This document shows, one piece after another, positions 6,330 to 14,591 of a stretch of 19,726 bases of DNA. The stretch's first letter is position 1, and the number at the start of each line of letters is the position of its first letter. Origin of the DNA: Pseudomonadota bacterium (GTDB lineage Bacteria; Pseudomonadota; Alphaproteobacteria; Sphingomonadales; Sphingomonadaceae). The DNA lies in contig JAEWCW010000061.1 in NCBI GenBank assembly GCA_023390415.1, positions 1 to 19,726 of the forward strand, written 5' to 3'. The notes below the pieces were generated by a model that was given only the letters and a program-made list of their open reading frames with translations, was not told where the DNA came from and did no database searches. Both the position numbers and the translations under genes were made by a program.

Positions 6330-9083
6330 TCAGAAGCGGAACCGGATCCCGCCCGACATCACCGATTCCTCGTTGCGGACGAGCATCGGGAAGATCTCCG
6401 GCGAACTCGGCACGCCGTTCGGATAGTTGACCCGAACGATGTCCGAGCGGAACGGGCTGCTGAGGATGTTGGTCCAGTCGAAGAAGACGGTCAGATTGTC
6501 GCTGAACGCGTAGCTGCTCGACCAGTCCAGCCTGGAGATCGGATGACCGCGGCCCTGGAGGGTGAAGAAATTGTCGCGCTGTGCAAGGTCGCCCTCGGCG
6601 AATCCGCTTCTGCGATTGTAGGCCAGGCGCGCGGTCAGACCGCCATGCTCGTACATCCCGACCACGTTATAGGTCCATTTCGAGACGTCCGGGATGCGTG
6701 AAGTCACCACCGCCCGATTGGGCGGATTGAGCACGACGAACTCCGACTCCGTATCGATATAGGTGACGTTCGCCTGCATGCCGAAGCCGCTAAGCGCGCC
6801 CGGCCAGAAATCGAAGAAGGTGGAGAATTGTGCCTCGAAGCCCTGCAGCCTAGAGCTGCGCGTGTTGACCGGCCCCGAGATTACCAGGGGCAGCCCGCTT
6901 TCAGGATCGGGATCCGGGAATTCCACCTGGCTGCTGGTAATGAAGCCGCGCATATCCCGGCGGAAAATGCCGACCGAGGCGAAACCGGTGCGCGAGAAAT
7001 AATATTCGAGGCTCGCGTCGTAATTCTTCGATTCGAGCGGAGTCAGGAACGGGTTGCCGCCCGAGCCCGTGCGGACGCAATCGACGGGACCGCCCGGCGT
7101 ACAACCGGGAACCGGATTGAGCCGCAGCGCCGGGTTGAGCTGCTCGAAGGTCGGCCGGGTGCGGGTCTCCGCGTAGGAGAGCCGTGCCTGCCATTCCGGC
7201 GTGAACCGGAAGCGCATGCTCGCATTCGGGAGCCAGTCGGTATAGCTGGTTTGGAAGTCGACGGGTTCCGTCGCGCCGCTGGGGCGGAACAAAGTCCCCT
7301 GGATATCTTCCTCGGTGCGAACCACGCGAAGGCCGATCTGGCCGTCGATCGTCGTGTCGCCCGCCTCGAACTCGTAGTTGACCTGCCCATAGGCGGCGTA
7401 CGACCTCTCGTTGATCGAATAGGTACGCGCCGGATCAATCGGCGGCCCGTCGAGCGAGCCGGCCCCGGTCAGATTGATGTTGAACTGGCGAAACTCGGTG
7501 AGGTTACTCCACACGCTGTCGAAGGTTGGCGCCAGCCACTGCATCGGGAAAGGCTGGTTGCGGTCGCCGCGGAAGCCTCTCGGCGTGAGCTCATAGTCGA
7601 GCGGGACGGCGCTGATCGGAATCCCCCGATCGCGCAGGTTCCAGTAGAAGGCGCCGGCGGTCGCCGACGCATCGCGCTCGACGAAGCGCGCGCCCCACTG
7701 GACGCGCGGCAGGAAGCTGATTCCCTCCGGCTCATATTCGAAGTCGAGCCGGGCCTGCCAGTCGTCGCCGTGCGCGGTCAGATAGTCTTCGAAGAAGCCG
7801 CGATAACTGTAGATTGCGGGATTGGTGGGATCGATCCCGCGGACCTGGAAGGTCGGGCCGTCGCCGCTGATCACCCCAGTGAACCAGTCGACCGAGAAGT
7901 TGCGCGTGTTGATCTCGTAATCGACGCTTTCGGTGCGCAGGTCGAACGTGCTGTCCGTGCGCGCCAGGTCGGCGCTGATCCGGAGGTTGTCCGACGCGTC
8001 CCAGCGCCCGCCGACGGCGAATTGATAGGTGTTGGTGTCGCGCTTGGTCGCGCCCTGGAAGCCCCAGGTCTGGTTGCCGCCGCAGCAGGCGGTCGGCTGG
8101 TTGACCGTGCCGCTGACGATCTGGTTGCCGTTCATGACGATATTTTCGTACGAGGCGCCGCCCCAGAGCGGCTGTGCCCACATCCGGTCGGTCGAGCGCT
8201 CCCGATAGCCCTGCCACAGACCCTCTGCGTAGAATTCCAGCTCGGGAGACGGCCGCCACTGGATCGCGCCGTTGACGGACGGACGCCAGCGCTCGGCCTC
8301 GTTGTAGCGGATTTCCGGCCAGTCCGGCGAACGGCCGCCGGCGAGATCGGCGATGAAGAAGCCGTGCCGACGGATCGAGTCGCGATAATGGAGGCGCGTG
8401 TAGGAGAAATTGATCAGCGCGCCGATTTCTCCAATGCCCGTGTCCCAGCGGTTGCTGAGCAGCAGCTGGGCGTTGGGCTCGATGTCGCGCGACTGGTCGG
8501 GGTAGACGGCCCATACCGAGCCGGCGACCTCGAAGCCGTCAAAGTCGAACGGGCGCCGCGAGCGCACGTTGATCAGGCCGGCAATGCCCGGCTCGACCAG
8601 GTTGGCGGACGAGGTCTTGAAGGCCTCGATCGCGCTGATCCCGCCCGCGGGGAAATCCTGGAGGGCGACCGAGCGCGTCTCCGCGGTGAAGATCTCGCGG
8701 CCGTTATAGGTGGTCGTGTAGTTGAACCGGTCGAGGCCGCGAAGGAGCACGCGGCTGGCCTCGCCGCCATTGCGCTCCACCTGGATGCCGGGGATGCGCG
8801 CTGCGGTGTCCGACACCGCGACGTCGGGGAGCTTGCCGATATCCTCGGCGACGACCGCGTCGACGATCTGGTCCGAATTGCGGCGGATATTCTGTGCGGA
8901 CCGAAGGCTCTCGCGAAGGCCGGTGACGACGATCGCTTCGCCCTCATCCTGCGCGGGATTGTCCTGTGCGCTCGGCTGGTCGGCCGCCTGCTCGGCCGTC
9001 GCGTCAGGCTGAGCGAAGGCCGGCGTTGCGAAGGCCAGAACGGCCGCTGAAGTTGAACAAAGGACGACGGTTCTCAGACGCAT
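6330..9083 (-). CDS. TonB-dependent outer-membrane receptor (Xanth-Caul type)
   Basis: The 917-residue receptor carries a signal peptide (1-24, TPAFA-Q). A Gln/Asp/Ala-rich linker leads to a TonB-box-like EAIVVTG at 49-55. The plug domain spans about 62-175 (DIGKLPDVAVSDTAARIPGIQVERNGGEAS, RGLDRFNYTTTYNGRE), and a 22-strand barrel ends in the outer-membrane signature GGIRFRF with a terminal Phe. These plug sequences are typical of the large Xanthomonas/Caulobacter-type family often linked to import of plant-derived oligosaccharides. Two cysteine pairs (TACCGG, and PGC...DC) sit in putative extracellular loops. The ATG at 9083 has GGGGAGG six bases upstream. It is first in a two-gene transcript with the halogenase-like gene and shares the locus with GH43 and galM, suggesting uptake of a pentose- or hexose-containing glycan. 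The ligand is not determinable here. Confidence 0.95.
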   Translation of the reverse strand: MRLRTVVLCSTSAAVLAFATPAFAQPDATAEQAADQPSAQDNPAQDEGEAIVVTGLRESLRSAQNIRRNSDQIVDAVVAEDIGKLPDVAVSDTAARIPGIQVERNGGEASRVLLRGLDRFNYTTTYNGREIFTAETRSVALQDFPAGGISAIEAFKTSSANLVEPGIAGLINVRSRRPFDFDGFEVAGSVWAVYPDQSRDIEPNAQLLLSNRWDTGIGEIGALINFSYTRLHYRDSIRRHGFFIADLAGGRSPDWPEIRYNEAERWRPSVNGAIQWRPSPELEFYAEGLWQGYRERSTDRMWAQPLWGGASYENIVMNGNQIVSGTVNQPTACCGGNQTWGFQGATKRDTNTYQFAVGGRWDASDNLRISADLARTDSTFDLRTESVDYEINTRNFSVDWFTGVISGDGPTFQVRGIDPTNPAIYSYRGFFEDYLTAHGDDWQARLDFEYEPEGISFLPRVQWGARFVERDASATAGAFYWNLRDRGIPISAVPLDYELTPRGFRGDRNQPFPMQWLAPTFDSVWSNLTEFRQFNINLTGAGSLDGPPIDPARTYSINERSYAAYGQVNYEFEAGDTTIDGQIGLRVVRTEEDIQGTLFRPSGATEPVDFQTSYTDWLPNASMRFRFTPEWQARLSYAETRTRPTFEQLNPALRLNPVPGCTPGGPVDCVRTGSGGNPFLTPLESKNYDASLEYYFSRTGFASVGIFRRDMRGFITSSQVEFPDPDPESGLPLVISGPVNTRSSRLQGFEAQFSTFFDFWPGALSGFGMQANVTYIDTESEFVVLNPPNRAVVTSRIPDVSKWTYNVVGMYEHGGLTARLAYNRRSGFAEGDLAQRDNFFTLQGRGHPISRLDWSSSYAFSDNLTVFFDWTNILSSPFRSDIVRVNYPNGVPSSPEIFPMLVRNEESVMSGGIRFRF

Positions 9084-9146
9084 GCTCGGCCTCCCCGATG
9101 GGCGCAGTTACGCGATGGCCCGTTCTCCCGGGCTCTCGGGGACGGC

Positions 9147-9174
9147 TATATCGCCCCCGCAACGGTGCTGACAA
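9147..9174 (-). promoter_or_regulatory. Candidate promoter of the TonB-dependent receptor
   Basis: On the minus strand, TTGTCA (plus 9169-9174) and GATATA (plus 9147-9152) are separated by 16 bases, a reasonable sigma70-type match. This would give a leader of about 55-60 bases before the receptor ATG at 9083. The -35 is embedded in the palindrome at 9170-9184. Identified by eye. Confidence 0.45.
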
Positions 9175-9184
9175 GGATATTGTC
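9170..9184. promoter_or_regulatory. Palindrome GACAA-N5-TTGTC at the receptor promoter
   Basis: GACAA (9170-9174) and TTGTC (9180-9184) form a perfect inverted repeat with a 5-bp spacer overlapping the predicted -35 element. Its spacing differs from the TNGTNNNACNA site near galM, although both contain CTGACAA. It is a plausible operator for an unidentified regulator of the receptor/halogenase transcript. Confidence 0.4.
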
Positions 9185-9262
9185 CGATTTATTGGCCGAG
9201 CGCTGCTCTGTCGCGTGCCACCGTGGCCGCAACGACGCAATCTGGATCAGCTTGCAGCCAAG

Positions 9263-9291
9263 AAGGCCCGGCGCTGCGCGCGCCGGGCCTT
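9263..9291. terminator. Strong GC hairpin between msrB and the TonB receptor
   Basis: AAGGCCCGGCG (9263-9273) and CGCCGGGCCTT (9281-9291) form a perfect 11-bp stem with a 7-base loop. It lies about 97 bases after the msrB stop and upstream of the receptor promoter, so it probably ends msrB transcription. There is no clear T-run, so it may act with Rho or as an RNA-stability element. The bases between 9292 and 9387 hold nothing else recognisable. Confidence 0.55.
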
Positions 9292-9387
9292 CCGGTCGGG
9301 TCCCTCAGGGATGAAAAGGGGGTCCAACGGCGTGCCCGTAGCGCAGCCGCGGCGCCGCGTCGGTGACCGTTCTTGCGGAAATGGCGC

Positions 9388-9846
9388 TCAGGACTCGGCG
9401 GCGACGTGCTGCGGAACCGCGCTCTCATCATCGTGGAACTGCATCGACGCCGAATTGAGGCAGTAGCGCAGGCCGGTCGGCGGCGGACCGTCGGGGAAGA
9501 CGTGGCCGAGATGACCGTCGCAGCGCGCGCAGCGAATCTCGACTCGCACCATGCCGTAGCTGCGGTCCTCGATGTTGCGGATATGATCGGGATCGAAGGG
9601 CGTGGTGAAGCTCGGCCAGCCGGTGCCGCTCTCGAACTTCTCGTTCGACCGGAACAGCGGAAGCCCGCACAGGCGGCAGGCATAGACGCCCTCGGACTTG
9701 TTATTGAGCAAAGTGCCGCAGAACGGCCGCTCGGTGCCGTGATCGAGCAGGATCTGCCGCTCCTCCGGGGTGAGGCCCTGCGCGAGCGTCTGGCGCTGCG
9801 CCTCGGGTAGCGGGCTGATGTCGTAGCCGGATTGGGACGTGGTCAT
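9388..9846 (-). CDS. msrB: Peptide-methionine (R)-S-oxide reductase
   Basis: The 152-residue MsrB reduces the R form of methionine sulfoxide in oxidatively damaged proteins. The SelR fold is evident: two zinc-binding CxxC pairs at C57/C60 and C106/C109, the family block RCARCDGHLGHVFPDGPPPTG, ESGTGWPSF at 72-80, and the catalytic cysteine C129 in RYCLNSAS. An additional cysteine, C43 in ERPFCGTLL, sits where many homologues have Thr or Ser and could be a recycling cysteine. There is no signal peptide, so it is predicted to be cytoplasmic. No clear Shine-Dalgarno precedes the ATG at 9846. It is divergently arranged with ku across 94 bp, which might allow co-regulation under stress, though nothing in the gap proves it. 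Confidence 0.95.
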   Translation of the reverse strand: MTTSQSGYDISPLPEAQRQTLAQGLTPEERQILLDHGTERPFCGTLLNNKSEGVYACRLCGLPLFRSNEKFESGTGWPSFTTPFDPDHIRNIEDRSYGMVRVEIRCARCDGHLGHVFPDGPPPTGLRYCLNSASMQFHDDESAVPQHVAAES

Positions 9847-9940
9847 GTCGTCAACGTCGGCGCTCGCGCGGCAATTTCAAGGAACCCCGCCCCTCCCCGA
9901 TGATTGAATCGGCCGCGAAACGCCCTCGGAGATTCAGGAC

Positions 9941-10840
9941 ATGGCTGCGCGCGCTTATTGGAAGGGACAGATCAGGCTGGCCCTGGTCTCGATCCCGGTC
10001 GAGATCTTCTCCGCGACCAAGAGCGGCGCGACCATCGCCTTCAACCAGATCCACGAGCCGACCGGAAAGCGGATCAAGTATGAGAAGGTCGTGCCCGGCG
10101 TCGGCCCGGTCGACCCGGAGGAGATCGTCAAGGGCTTCCAGTACGAGAAGGGCTCCTACGTGCTCCTCAACGACGACGAGCTGGAGGCGGTGAAGCTCGA
10201 ATCGAAGAAGACGCTCGAGCTCACCCAGTTCGTCGATTATGACGAAATCGACGTCCTTTATTATGAGAAGCCCTATTACGTCGTGCCCGCGGACGACCTC
10301 GCGGAAGAGGCGTTCATCGTGCTCCGCGAGGCGCTTCGCAGGACGCGCAAGGTGGGGATCGGCCAGCTCGCCCTGCGGGGTCGGGAATATCTGGTGAGCG
10401 TGAAGCCTTGCGGGCGCGGGATCATCCTGGAGACGCTCCGCTATGCGGACGAGGTCAACAAGGCGCAGAATTATTTCCGGGACATCTCGGACGCCAAGCC
10501 GGACGAGGAGCTGCTCGATCTGGCCGAGGCGCTGATCGAGAAGAAGACCGGCGACTTCGACCCGTCCAAATATCACGACCGCTATATCGAGGCGCTCGAG
10601 GATCTGATCGAGCAGAAGCGCAAGGGCAAGACCATCCACACCGAGGAGGAAGCCCCGGCCGCGCGCGGCACCAACGTCATCGACCTGATGGCGGCGCTGA
10701 AGCGCTCGATCGAGCGGCCCGACGCGAGCGGTGGCGCGAAGAAGGCCCCGGCGAAGAAGGCCGCCGCCAAGCCCGCGGCGAAAAAGGCGCCTGCCCGGAA
10801 GGCTCCGGCCAAGGCGGCACCGGCGCGGAAGCGGGCATAA
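9941..10840 (+). CDS. ku: Non-homologous end-joining protein Ku
   Basis: The 299-residue bacterial Ku binds double-strand DNA ends as a homodimeric ring and recruits LigD. The core domain (about 1-255) starts with the conserved RAYWKGQIRLALVSIPVEIF and includes FNQIHEPTGKRIKYEKV, VKGFQYEKGSYVLL and the ALRRTRKVGIGQLALRGREYLV block. A lysine/alanine/proline-rich tail covers about 266-299, ending ARKRA. Such basic extensions in bacterial Ku bind DNA and affect threading. GGAG at 9928-9931 lies nine bases before the ATG. The ligD gene follows 21 bases after the stop, so the two form an operon. No DNA-damage box was recognised upstream. Confidence 0.97.
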   Translation: MAARAYWKGQIRLALVSIPVEIFSATKSGATIAFNQIHEPTGKRIKYEKVVPGVGPVDPEEIVKGFQYEKGSYVLLNDDELEAVKLESKKTLELTQFVDYDEIDVLYYEKPYYVVPADDLAEEAFIVLREALRRTRKVGIGQLALRGREYLVSVKPCGRGIILETLRYADEVNKAQNYFRDISDAKPDEELLDLAEALIEKKTGDFDPSKYHDRYIEALEDLIEQKRKGKTIHTEEEAPAARGTNVIDLMAALKRSIERPDASGGAKKAPAKKAAAKPAAKKAPARKAPAKAAPARKRA

Positions 10841-10861
10841 AATTGCGCAAGCATCCTAACG

Positions 10862-13372
10862 ATGGTTCGTAGCAAATCCGATCCGCTCGCCACCTATAAT
10901 GCGAAGCGAGATTTCTCGAAGACGGACGAGCCGAAGGGCACGTACGAGAAATTGAGCTGGGGCCATGGCGACGGCTTCATGGTCCAGAAGCACGACGCGA
11001 CCCGGCTTCACTGGGACCTGCGGCTGGAGCTGGACGGGGTGCTCAAGAGCTGGGCGGTGCCGAACGGGCCGAGCCTCAACCCTGACGACAAGCGCCTCGC
11101 CGTGCGCACCGAGGACCATCCCCTCTCCTACGCCACCTTCGAGGGCACCATCCCCAAGGGCGAATATGGCGGCGGCACCGTGATGATGTGGGACCGCGGC
11201 ACCTGGGAGCCCGCGCCCGGCAAGGACCCGCGCAAGACGCTGGAAGAAGGCCATCTCCACTTCACCCTCCACGGCGAGCGGATGAAGGGCGAATGGGTGA
11301 TGTTCCGCCTGAAGCCCAAGCCGGGCGACCGGCGCGGCACCGAGAATTGGATGCTGAAGAAGGTGCGGGACGACCAGGTCGGCGGATCAATGGGGCTGAC
11401 CGAGACCTATCTCACCTCGATCAAGACCGGCCGCACGATGCAGGAGATCGCCGCGGCGAAGAAGGCGAAAGAGCTGGCGAGCTGGACCAAGGGGCTGAAG
11501 CCGGCGGCGCGGAAGAAGGCGGCGGCCAAGCGGGCCGCGCCCGCCGGGAAATCGGGCAAGCCCCCCGCCTTTCGCGAGCCGCAGAAGGCGACGTTGGTCG
11601 ATCACGTGCCGGAGGGCACCGGCTGGATCCACGAGATCAAATATGACGGCTATCGCTGCCTGCTCGCGATCGGCGGCGGGCGGGCCAAGATCTACACGCG
11701 TTCGGGGCTCGACTGGTCGGAGAAGTTTCCGGAGGTCGTCGAGGCGGCGCGCGGAATCGAATGCGATACGGCTTTGCTCGATGGCGAGATCGTCCGCCTC
11801 GACGAAGAGGGCAAGAGCGGCTTCTCGGCGCTGCAGCAGGCGATCTCCGAAGGCGGACGAGGCCTCAACCTCTTCCTGTTCGACGCCCTCGAGATCGACG
11901 GCGAGGACCTTGCCCCCCTCCCCAATATCGAGCGCAAGGCCCGCCTCGCCACCCTGCTCGGCCCCGGGCGGCCGCCGCACATCCTCTATGCCGACCACAT
12001 TGTCGGCCATGGCGAGAAACTGTTCGATGCGATGTGCGCGGCCGGGCAGGAAGGCATCATCTCGAAGCGCGCGGATTCGCCCTACCGCTCGGCGCGGACG
12101 AAGGCCTGGCTGAAGGTCAAATGCACGCTCCGCCAGGAGTTCGTCATCGTCGGCTGGTCGACCAGCGACAAGAAGGGCCGCGGCTTTCGTGCCTTGCTCC
12201 TGGCCACCCGCGACAATGGCGAACTCAAATATGCCGGCAAGGTCGGCACCGGCTTCTCGAACCAGGTCCAGCACGACCTCCGGCAACGGTTCGATCGCCT
12301 TGCCGCCGACAAGCCGGCTGTCGCTGTGCCCCGCGCCGACGCACGCGGGGCCAACTGGGTGAAGCCCGAGCTGGTCTGCGAGGTCGCCTTCGCCGAATTC
12401 ACCGCCGAGGGCGTCATCCGCCACGGCAGCTTCCTTGGCCTGCGCACCGACAAGAAGGCCAAGGAGGTGGTGCGCGAGCTCCCCCAGCCCGCTCCCGACA
12501 CTCCGGACACCGCCGGCATCAAGATCAGCAATCCGGAGCGGCTCATCTATCCCGAGGCCGGGATCACCAAGCGCGAATTGTTCGATTATTATGCCACCCT
12601 AGGCCCGGTCATGCAGGTCTGGACGGCGAACCGGCCGCTCAGCCTGGTCCGTTGCCCGCAGGGCCGCGCCAAGAAATGCTTCTTCCAGAAGCACAGCACC
12701 GCGACCTTCGGCCCGCACGTCCGCCAGATCGAGATCGAGGAGAAGAAGGGCGACGCGGTCGACTATGTCTATGTCGAGGACGTCGCCGGAATCCTCGCCT
12801 GCGTCCAGATGGGGACGATCGAGTTCCACGGCTGGGGCTCGCCGACCGCCGACATCGAGAAGCCCGACCGGCTGGTCTTCGACATCGATCCCGACGAGGG
12901 CCTCGCCTTCGCCGAAGTGAAGCGGGCCGCGCGCGACCTCCACCGCTATCTCGCCGACATGGGCCTGCAGAGCTTCCCGCTCACCACGGGCGGCAAGGGG
13001 CTGCACGTGGTCGTTCCGCTGACGCCGGAGGCGGAGTGGCCGGAGGTGAAGGACTTCGCGCAACGCTTCGCAGTCGCCCTCGCCACCGCCGAGCCGGAGA
13101 GATTCACCGCCAACCTCGCCAAGGTGAAGCGCAAGGGCCGGATCTTCCTCGATTATCTCCGCAACCAACGCGGCGCGACGGCGATCATGCCCTATTCGGC
13201 CCGGGCGCGGGACAATGCGCCGGTCGCCGCCCCCATCTCGTGGGACGAGCTCGAGGATCTGAAGGGCGGCAATATCTACACCGTCAGAGACGCCGAAACG
13301 CTGATCGCGCGGGCCTCCGATCCTGCGCTCCAGGGCTGGGGCGAAGCGAGCCAGCTGCTGCCGGACCTCTAG
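10862..13372 (+). CDS. ligD: ATP-dependent DNA ligase D (PE-LIG-POL)
   Basis: The 836-residue multifunctional NHEJ enzyme has all three domains in the order 3'-phosphoesterase, ligase, polymerase, as in Pseudomonas and other proteobacterial LigDs. The PE domain is about 12-190, with metal/phosphate-binding residues H44, H50, D52, R54 and H86. After a Lys/Ala-rich linker (about 213-233), the ligase domain (about 240-540) has the adenylated lysine K260 in EIKYDGYR and motif V KAWLKVK (414-420). The primase-like polymerase domain (about 555-836) has the metal-binding DID at 674-676 and LTTGGKGLHVVVPL (707-720). Together with Ku it processes and seals broken ends. It is cotranscribed with ku, and its own ribosome binding site is weak. 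Its stop overlaps that of the convergent cytochrome b gene through CTAG. Confidence 0.97.
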   Translation: MVRSKSDPLATYNAKRDFSKTDEPKGTYEKLSWGHGDGFMVQKHDATRLHWDLRLELDGVLKSWAVPNGPSLNPDDKRLAVRTEDHPLSYATFEGTIPKGEYGGGTVMMWDRGTWEPAPGKDPRKTLEEGHLHFTLHGERMKGEWVMFRLKPKPGDRRGTENWMLKKVRDDQVGGSMGLTETYLTSIKTGRTMQEIAAAKKAKELASWTKGLKPAARKKAAAKRAAPAGKSGKPPAFREPQKATLVDHVPEGTGWIHEIKYDGYRCLLAIGGGRAKIYTRSGLDWSEKFPEVVEAARGIECDTALLDGEIVRLDEEGKSGFSALQQAISEGGRGLNLFLFDALEIDGEDLAPLPNIERKARLATLLGPGRPPHILYADHIVGHGEKLFDAMCAAGQEGIISKRADSPYRSARTKAWLKVKCTLRQEFVIVGWSTSDKKGRGFRALLLATRDNGELKYAGKVGTGFSNQVQHDLRQRFDRLAADKPAVAVPRADARGANWVKPELVCEVAFAEFTAEGVIRHGSFLGLRTDKKAKEVVRELPQPAPDTPDTAGIKISNPERLIYPEAGITKRELFDYYATLGPVMQVWTANRPLSLVRCPQGRAKKCFFQKHSTATFGPHVRQIEIEEKKGDAVDYVYVEDVAGILACVQMGTIEFHGWGSPTADIEKPDRLVFDIDPDEGLAFAEVKRAARDLHRYLADMGLQSFPLTTGGKGLHVVVPLTPEAEWPEVKDFAQRFAVALATAEPERFTANLAKVKRKGRIFLDYLRNQRGATAIMPYSARARDNAPVAAPISWDELEDLKGGNIYTVRDAETLIARASDPALQGWGEASQLLPDL

Positions 13373-14028
13373 CTTCCGACGATCCACACCACTGCCACCG
13401 CGATGGCGACGGCAACGATCAGGCGCCAGAGCGGCGCGCCTTCCATCGGCGCCGTGCCCGGCGGCGCGCTGCGCCGGCCATGGACCATCGGCCCCAGCAG
13501 ATTGTCGCGCTTCACCAGCAGGTAGAAGAGGATCGCGGCGACGTGGAGGCCGATCAGGATCAGCAGCCAGTCGAACAGATCGTGGTGGAGATCGGCGACC
13601 TTCTCCGCGCTATCGTCCGAGATCCAGTGCGACAGCGGCCCGGAGAGGAGGCCGTCCTCGTCGCTCGCGAAGGGTCCGAGGCCGACCTGGACGGCGACCA
13701 CCGCAAGCAAAGCGAGGACGCTGAGCGCGCCCACGGGATTGTGACCGAGGACGTTTGCGCCCCGCCCGCGCAGATAGTCCGCAATTTCCCGCGGGCCCTT
13801 CACAAAGCTCGAGAAACGGGCGGTCGAGCTGCCGATCACGCCCCAGACCAGCCGGAAGACGACGAGGCCGAGGATGGTAAGGCCGGTGCGCTCATGCCAC
13901 TCATGCATCTCCTCCTCGGCCGTCCACCAGGCGGCCGCAATGAGCAGGACGAGCACCCAGTGGAAGAGACGAATGGGAAGATCCCAGACGGCGACGGGCG
14001 CGCCGCCCTCAGTCGATCTCGGGCCCAC
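13369..14028 (-). CDS. Membrane cytochrome b (b561/hydrogenase-type domain)
   Basis: The 219-residue integral membrane protein has about five hydrophobic helices (near 21-37, 47-66, 99-118, 151-171 and 200-217). Candidate heme-ligand histidines are H23 (LFHWVLV), H42/H45 (EMHEWHERTG), H148/H149 (DLHHDLF) and H162 (GLHVAAI). The pattern fits the cytochrome b561 / Ni-Fe-hydrogenase-type cytochrome b superfamily, which passes electrons between the quinone pool and a periplasmic partner. The GTG start lies inside the preceding cytochrome c' gene, overlapping it by 20 bases, so translation is probably coupled and the partner is likely that cytochrome. No later in-frame start would keep the first helix and ligand. 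Its stop shares CTAG with ligD. The physiological donor and acceptor are unknown. Confidence 0.85.
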   Translation of the reverse strand: MGPRSTEGGAPVAVWDLPIRLFHWVLVLLIAAAWWTAEEEMHEWHERTGLTILGLVVFRLVWGVIGSSTARFSSFVKGPREIADYLRGRGANVLGHNPVGALSVLALLAVVAVQVGLGPFASDEDGLLSGPLSHWISDDSAEKVADLHHDLFDWLLILIGLHVAAILFYLLVKRDNLLGPMVHGRRSAPPGTAPMEGAPLWRLIVAVAIAVAVVWIVGS

Positions 14029-14530
14029 GATATTTGTCGTGGCAATTGCTGCAGGACGAGCCGAGCGCCGGGAGCGCCGCCCGCATCGCGGCGACGTCGC
14101 CGGCGCGCGCGGCTGAATCGAACTGGGCGGCGGCCTGCTGGTAGCGCTGGACGGCTGCTGAGAAACCTTGCGGGTCGCTCCAGATTTCCGTCTTGGCGCG
14201 GGTGCGTCCCGCTTCAGGGCCCGTCCCCGCCGGGAACCAGTTCGGCACCTGCGGAGCGAAGCCGGCGATCACGCCGCTATGCTGCTGGATCTCGGCGATT
14301 GCGGGCGAATCGGATTTCAGCTGGGTGCTGATGCCCTTCATTGCCCGGCCCATGCGCTCGTAATTGTCGTGGCGCGTGCGCATGACCTCGGCGACATTGC
14401 CGGCGGTCGCGCTCGTCGCGTTGGCCGCCCCGTCGTTCGCATTCGGTGCGGCGGGCTGTTCCTCACGGCTACAGGCGGCGACCCCGATCAGGGCGGCAGC
14501 GGAGACGATACTCAACACAAGCTTCTTCAT
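14009..14530 (-). CDS. Cytochrome c'-type (class II) lipoprotein
   Basis: The 173-residue protein has a short signal ending in a lipobox (VAAC, C20), so it is predicted to be a lipid-anchored periplasmic protein. An Asn/Ala-rich tether (about 24-45) follows. A four-helix domain carries the heme motif CSNCH (C160, C163, H164) near the C-terminus, followed by DKYRG, the classical cytochrome c' arrangement. Related proteins bind NO or CO, or carry electrons. Most are soluble, so lipid anchoring is a notable variation. The ATG at 14530 has GGAGGT six bases upstream. A longer frame to 14593 would bury the signal peptide. The 3' end overlaps the cytochrome b start, implying a functional pair. Confidence 0.88.
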   Translation of the reverse strand: MKKLVLSIVSAAALIGVAACSREEQPAAPNANDGAANATSATAGNVAEVMRTRHDNYERMGRAMKGISTQLKSDSPAIAEIQQHSGVIAGFAPQVPNWFPAGTGPEAGRTRAKTEIWSDPQGFSAAVQRYQQAAAQFDSAARAGDVAAMRAALPALGSSCSNCHDKYRGPEID

Positions 14531-14591
14531 GCGCACCTCCGGCATCGATGTGGCCGAAACGACGGGCTGGGCGCAAGCGGCCCATGCGCAC

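Noticed and set aside
6828..9050. 740-codon plus-strand frame opposite the TonB receptor
   Set aside because: It is antisense to a receptor with signal peptide, plug and terminal Phe, and shows no domain of its own.
9897..9912. CCGAT-N6-ATCGG inverted repeat upstream of ku
   Set aside because: The stem is only 5 bp and resembles no known damage-response box. It is likely chance.
11761..14331. 856-codon plus-strand frame running through ligD into the cytochrome genes
   Set aside because: It is out of frame with ligD and has a low-complexity Arg/Pro/Ala product. It is explained by high GC content.
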